A program made the translations under genes and the position numbers. A stretch of 64,000 nt of DNA from Saccharospirillum sp. MSK14-1 (GTDB lineage: Bacteria > Pseudomonadota > Gammaproteobacteria > Pseudomonadales > Natronospirillaceae). Positions 60,221 to 64,000 of the stretch are shown one piece after another. The notes beneath the pieces were generated by a model. That model was given only the letters and a program-made list of their open reading frames with translations. It ran no database searches and was not told the origin of the DNA. Position 1 is the stretch's first letter. Every line of letters starts with the position of its first letter. The stretch spans positions 124,001 to 188,000 of the forward strand of contig NZ_MIES01000033.1 in assembly GCF_003054965.1 (NCBI RefSeq), read 5' to 3'.

Positions 60221-60256
60221 AAAGTCCCGATCATCTAATGTGATCGGGGTTTTTTG
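60221..60256 (+). terminator. second terminator after the tRNA-Leu relic
   Basis: CCCGATCA (60226-60233) pairs with TGATCGGG (60241-60248), followed by a T-tract. It could also end the convergent VOC gene, since an A-tract lies on the other side. Confidence 0.85.
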
Positions 60257-60284
60257 CTTCTTTGGAGCGTGGTGCCTATTTGCT

Positions 60285-60689
60285 TTAGCCTTCCATCCCC
60301 GCCATATCCATCCAAACCATTTCCCAGACATGACCATCCGGGTCAGCCAGGTTGCGGTTGTACATAAATCCCATGTCCTGTTTGGGGTTGATGTCGGCGG
60401 TGCCGCCGTTGTTGGTGGCGGCTTCGTTCAGGGCGTCCACCTGGTCTCGGCTTTCGCAGGCGAGAGCGAGCATGACTTCGCTGCTGGTGGTCGGCGGAAT
60501 GGGGCGGTCGGTGAAGGTTTTCCATTTGGCGTGGGTCAGCAGCATCACCAGGATGGATTCGCTCCAGACCATGCAGGCGGCGGTTTCGTCGGTAAATTGT
60601 GGGTTGTTGGTGAAGCCCAGCGCGGCGTAGAAATCCATGGCGGTGTTCAGGTTGGCGACGGGCAGGTTGACGAAAATCATTGGGGTCAT
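60285..60689 (-). CDS. VOC family (glyoxalase/bleomycin resistance-like) protein
   Basis: Protein of 134 residues with the vicinal-oxygen-chelate fold: an N-terminal betaalphabeta half beginning MIFVNLPVANLNTAMDFYAALGF and a C-terminal half ending NLADPDGHVWEMVWMDM. His and Glu in GHVWE are at metal-ligand positions. The closest kind is the small PhnB/lactoylglutathione-lyase-like group of unknown substrate. It stands alone. Confidence 0.85.
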   Translation of the reverse strand: MTPMIFVNLPVANLNTAMDFYAALGFTNNPQFTDETAACMVWSESILVMLLTHAKWKTFTDRPIPPTTSSEVMLALACESRDQVDALNEAATNNGGTADINPKQDMGFMYNRNLADPDGHVWEMVWMDMAGMEG

Positions 60690-60832
60690 CGTTAAGGTCC
60701 TATTGATGAGGGCTGTATCTGGGCTTTGTCGATTATTGATGGTTCATTTCGACAAGGTCACGCAGAAGTTCTTACTGCCATGGTGTTTAAACTGAGGGAG
60801 ACGAGCGGCATTTGTTTAGAGCCGATGGCGTT

Positions 60833-61549
60833 TCAGCGTTGGTTAACACGGGCTTCGAGTGGTTCCCACCATTGTCGGTGGCGCTCTTGTAAATACCCGG
60901 ATTCAGACCATTGCTCCAACGTGGCACTCAAAGGCGCGACCAGGTTCTGGTGGCGCTTGTGGATATAGTGATACATCGGCACGTCCGACAATGCCGGGCC
61001 CAGGGGGCGGACTCTTTGCAGTTGCAGATCACGAATGGTTGCCAGGCCTTGGGTATAGGGCATCAGTACCACATCCACACGCTGACGGTCGGCCATGCGC
61101 ATCATCTGAGACAGGTCGTTGACCTCAACGAGGGTCAGCCCCGCGGGTAATTTGTCGCGGGCGTCACTGGGTACGATGCCTCTGAGGACCCCCATCGTCA
61201 GGTCATCATGCAGTGGCCAGCTCAGGTCGTTTCGGCCAGTGAACAGCATCAGCCTCACGCTGGATATGACGGTGGGCAGGCGGAGGTAACTGGGGTTTCT
61301 TTGGTTAAGGCCTAGAGGTGAAACGATGATGGCATCGGCGCTTTCTTGAGCCAGGATGAACGCTTGCCTGGGCGCTGGTATGGCCAGCAGGGTCACCTCG
61401 GCACCGGCGCTTTGATACAGCTCCGTTATTAACGGAATACCCACTTCGTTGTAGACCGAATTCGACAGCGTAATGACAGTCAGCGGATCAGCGAACACGC
61501 TTTTAATCCAGCAAACACAAACCAGACTGCTTACAGCAAGGTGCCTCAT
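60833..61549 (-). CDS. periplasmic solute-binding protein (family 3-like)
   Basis: Protein of 238 residues. Residues 1-21 form a signal peptide (cut near VFA/DP). The rest looks like a class II periplasmic binding fold as in amino-acid binding proteins: TVITLSNSVYNEVGIPLITELY near the start and VDVVLMPYTQGLATIRDLQL later. No permease or ATPase gene is adjacent, so it may be a sensor ligand protein or an orphan. It diverges from the CSS-EAL gene. Confidence 0.78.
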   Translation of the reverse strand: MRHLAVSSLVCVCWIKSVFADPLTVITLSNSVYNEVGIPLITELYQSAGAEVTLLAIPAPRQAFILAQESADAIIVSPLGLNQRNPSYLRLPTVISSVRLMLFTGRNDLSWPLHDDLTMGVLRGIVPSDARDKLPAGLTLVEVNDLSQMMRMADRQRVDVVLMPYTQGLATIRDLQLQRVRPLGPALSDVPMYHYIHKRHQNLVAPLSATLEQWSESGYLQERHRQWWEPLEARVNQR

Positions 61550-61764
61550 TCAATGCCCTGTCGCAGGGTTAGCCAGTGCTTTAAATGTAGCAGATGGCCG
61601 GGGGTTGTCGTCATTGATCTGTCATCAAAGCTTCATACACTCCCCGCTTCGGTGCCAGGGAAGGGTGTAACGGCATTTCGCGGCAGGCGAGGGTTCGTCT
61701 GGAAATGTCACCTCGATTCAAATGCGGGTTGTTAACCCGCGCAGGTCAGTGGTTCGAGAACAGC

Positions 61765-63417
61765 ATGCCCCTGCATTTACGTTGGAAAGACAGTTTGACG
61801 GATCATTGGACCTGGTGGGTTTCTCTGATTCTGATGGTGGTACCGGTCACGCTGCTGTGTTTGTTGATGTTGTCGACCGTGCGCAGCCACCAAGCCGATG
61901 AGGCGCGCGATAAAGCGCTGTCGGTGTTGGCCGATCTGGATATTTTGCTCGATCACGTCAATGGCAGTCTGATCAACCTGCAACTCGATAACAGCCAGGG
62001 CTGTTCGCCACAGCGACGCCAATTGATGCAACGCGAGGCGTATGGCTTGCCCGGCATCGAAGGTTTTTTGCGCATCGATGCGGGCTATCGCTTGGTTTGC
62101 ACCAGTTGGGGCGCCGTGAATGACGCCCGGCCGATGGACGCCTTGCAACCCGGGTTGGGCTTGCATTTATCGCTGGAACGGCGCATTCCGGTCGTCGAGC
62201 GGCCCGGTTTGTTGATCTATCGCTGGGACGCGCGTGGGGTGGCGACAGCGGCGGTGTTGTCCTCTGCGGCCCTGCGCCAATTGTTCGATCGCATTCGCTA
62301 CGCGGATGAGGCCGTGATGATCGGCCATCGTGATCAAACCCGGCCATTACTGGTGGAAGGTGCGCTGTCGTCGCTCAATCGCCAGGCAGCCGAAGCGGTA
62401 CTTGAGCGCAACGATCCCTTAGTTGAGACGGCTCTGAGCCCGCGCTCGCGTCTGGTGCAGGTGCGGTCCAGCCAGGATGCCAAATTGAGTGTGTCGTTAA
62501 TCTATCCGCCGGCGACGCTTTGGTCGGTGATCAAGCTCGAACGCTGGGCGGTGTTCAGTATCCTCTTGCTCAGTTGTGCGTTGACGGTGGCCTGGGTGTT
62601 ATTGCGTCGGCATCGCTTGGAACAGGTCAGTCATCAGATTCGACTGGGTTTGGCGCGGCAGGAATTCGAAGCCTGGTTTCAACCCATTGTTGAACTGAAA
62701 ACAGGGCGTTGGTTGGGGGCCGAGGCATTGGCGCGATGGCGTCGCGATGGGCAGAGTGTGTTATCGCCTGTCGAGTTTATTGCCGAAGCCGAAGCCAGCG
62801 GTCAGATACGCGAACTGACAGCCATCATGGCCTGGCAGAGTTGTGAATTGTTGAATCGATTGGTGCCCCAACAGGGCGACTGTTACATCTCCCTGAACGC
62901 CTCGCCGCATGCGTTGGGCGACCATAGTTTGGATTTTGCCGATCGGCTGCGGCGGTTTTTCCCGGCGTTGTCAGCAACCCATTTGCGAGTGGAAATGACC
63001 GAGTCGGCGTTGGACCCGAGCCGTCGAACTCAGGTGCGCGATGCTCTGGCGCGGTTAGATGCGCTTGGCTGTGTGATTGGCATTGATGATTTTGGCACCG
63101 GTCAGGCGGGCTTGGATTATCTCAGTGATTTGCCGTTCAGTTTCCTCAAACTGGATCGACGTTACGTTCAGGCCATCGGAACAGACAGCATCGATTTCCG
63201 TTTGTTGCAGAGCATCATTGCGCTGGCGCAATCGCTGCAACTGACGATGGTTGCCGAAGGCGTGGAAACCTCGCAGCAGGCCGACTGGTTGATCGCTCAG
63301 GGCGTGTCTTATGCACAAGGCTGGCTCTATGGTAAGCCCATGCCAGCGGACGCCTATTACTCGGCGTTTCTGGAAAACCAACGGGCGCAGACCCAAAGGC
63401 CGCGCCGCGTGGTTTGA
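61765..63417 (+). CDS. CSS-motif EAL domain cyclic-di-GMP phosphodiesterase
   Basis: Membrane protein of 550 residues expected to degrade cyclic-di-GMP. Two transmembrane helices (about 15-40 and 260-285) flank a periplasmic CSS-motif domain containing QGCSPQRRQLM and a later Cys in YRLVCTSWG, known in relatives to form a redox-sensitive disulfide. The cytoplasmic EAL domain is intact: GAEALARW, DDFGTGQAGLDYL, KLDRRYV, VAEGVET and AQGWLYGKP. I chose ATG 61765 to give a short cytoplasmic tail; ATG 61705 is in frame. Confidence 0.88.
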   Translation: MPLHLRWKDSLTDHWTWWVSLILMVVPVTLLCLLMLSTVRSHQADEARDKALSVLADLDILLDHVNGSLINLQLDNSQGCSPQRRQLMQREAYGLPGIEGFLRIDAGYRLVCTSWGAVNDARPMDALQPGLGLHLSLERRIPVVERPGLLIYRWDARGVATAAVLSSAALRQLFDRIRYADEAVMIGHRDQTRPLLVEGALSSLNRQAAEAVLERNDPLVETALSPRSRLVQVRSSQDAKLSVSLIYPPATLWSVIKLERWAVFSILLLSCALTVAWVLLRRHRLEQVSHQIRLGLARQEFEAWFQPIVELKTGRWLGAEALARWRRDGQSVLSPVEFIAEAEASGQIRELTAIMAWQSCELLNRLVPQQGDCYISLNASPHALGDHSLDFADRLRRFFPALSATHLRVEMTESALDPSRRTQVRDALARLDALGCVIGIDDFGTGQAGLDYLSDLPFSFLKLDRRYVQAIGTDSIDFRLLQSIIALAQSLQLTMVAEGVETSQQADWLIAQGVSYAQGWLYGKPMPADAYYSAFLENQRAQTQRPRRVV

Positions 63418-63424
63418 GGGTGTT

Positions 63425-64000
<576 letters not shown>

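Overview
The window is ordinary chromosomal DNA of a gammaproteobacterium, GC-rich (I estimate mid to high fifties percent). The clusters aroQ-accB-accC, hisB-hisH-hisA-hisF, ntrB-ntrC, leuS-lptE-holA and queA-tgt-yajC-secD-secF have the usual gammaproteobacterial gene order. ATP-dependent PfkA, a secreted GH14 beta-amylase, a xylulokinase and a MalT-type regulator point to a saccharolytic, probably aquatic member of the old Oceanospirillales (Saccharospirillum/Reinekea-like). That placement is inference. I see no phage genes, insertion sequences, CRISPR arrays or rRNA.

Layout. 1-5.8 kb: fatty-acid and shikimate genes (accC partial, accB, aroQ), a DUF2333 protein, ppa, aroA and pfkA. 5.9-7.5 kb: two coupled small genes and an orphan ParA-type ATPase. 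7.5-12.8 kb: a starch module on the minus strand, PilZ protein then beta-amylase then MalT-like LuxR regulator. 12.9-22.7 kb: accessory metabolism (two SDRs, xylulokinase, an MFS efflux pump, an AraC regulator divergent to one SDR, START-like proteins, a PhoD-like phosphatase, an RDD protein). 22.8-26.1 kb: histidine genes and a PanM-like protein. 26.1-32 kb: a very large TPR-GGDEF protein and NtrB/NtrC. 32-38.8 kb: argG, a tryptophan-rich membrane protein, a hybrid histidine kinase, a zinc-ribbon methyltransferase and a fructosamine-kinase gene broken by one in-frame stop. 38.9-43 kb: leuS-lptE-holA. 43-47.7 kb: B12 receptor btuB behind a cobalamin riboswitch, dps, and the argP/argO pair. 47.9-52.9 kb: acnA, a glycosyltransferase and trpS. 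53-58.7 kb: secF, secD, yajC, tgt, queA. 58.9-64 kb: pyrC, tRNA-Leu(CAA) with a duplicated 3' end, a VOC protein, a periplasmic binding protein, a CSS-EAL phosphodiesterase and partial pobA.

Functional links. Cyclic-di-GMP signalling appears three times (PilZ effector, GGDEF cyclase, EAL phosphodiesterase), never in one operon. Nitrogen and arginine control is represented by NtrB/NtrC next to argG and by ArgP/ArgO. B12 uptake is under riboswitch control, and the inferred btuB promoter overlaps the dps terminator.

I did not find a convincing undescribed multi-gene system. The observations most worth a second look are the nonsense codon in the fructosamine-kinase gene, the tRNA-Leu 3'-end/terminator duplication, the beta-amylase/MalT module, the orphan minus-strand terminator upstream of queA, the unknown 384-residue membrane protein, and the 1038-residue GGDEF protein with a degenerate N-terminal domain.
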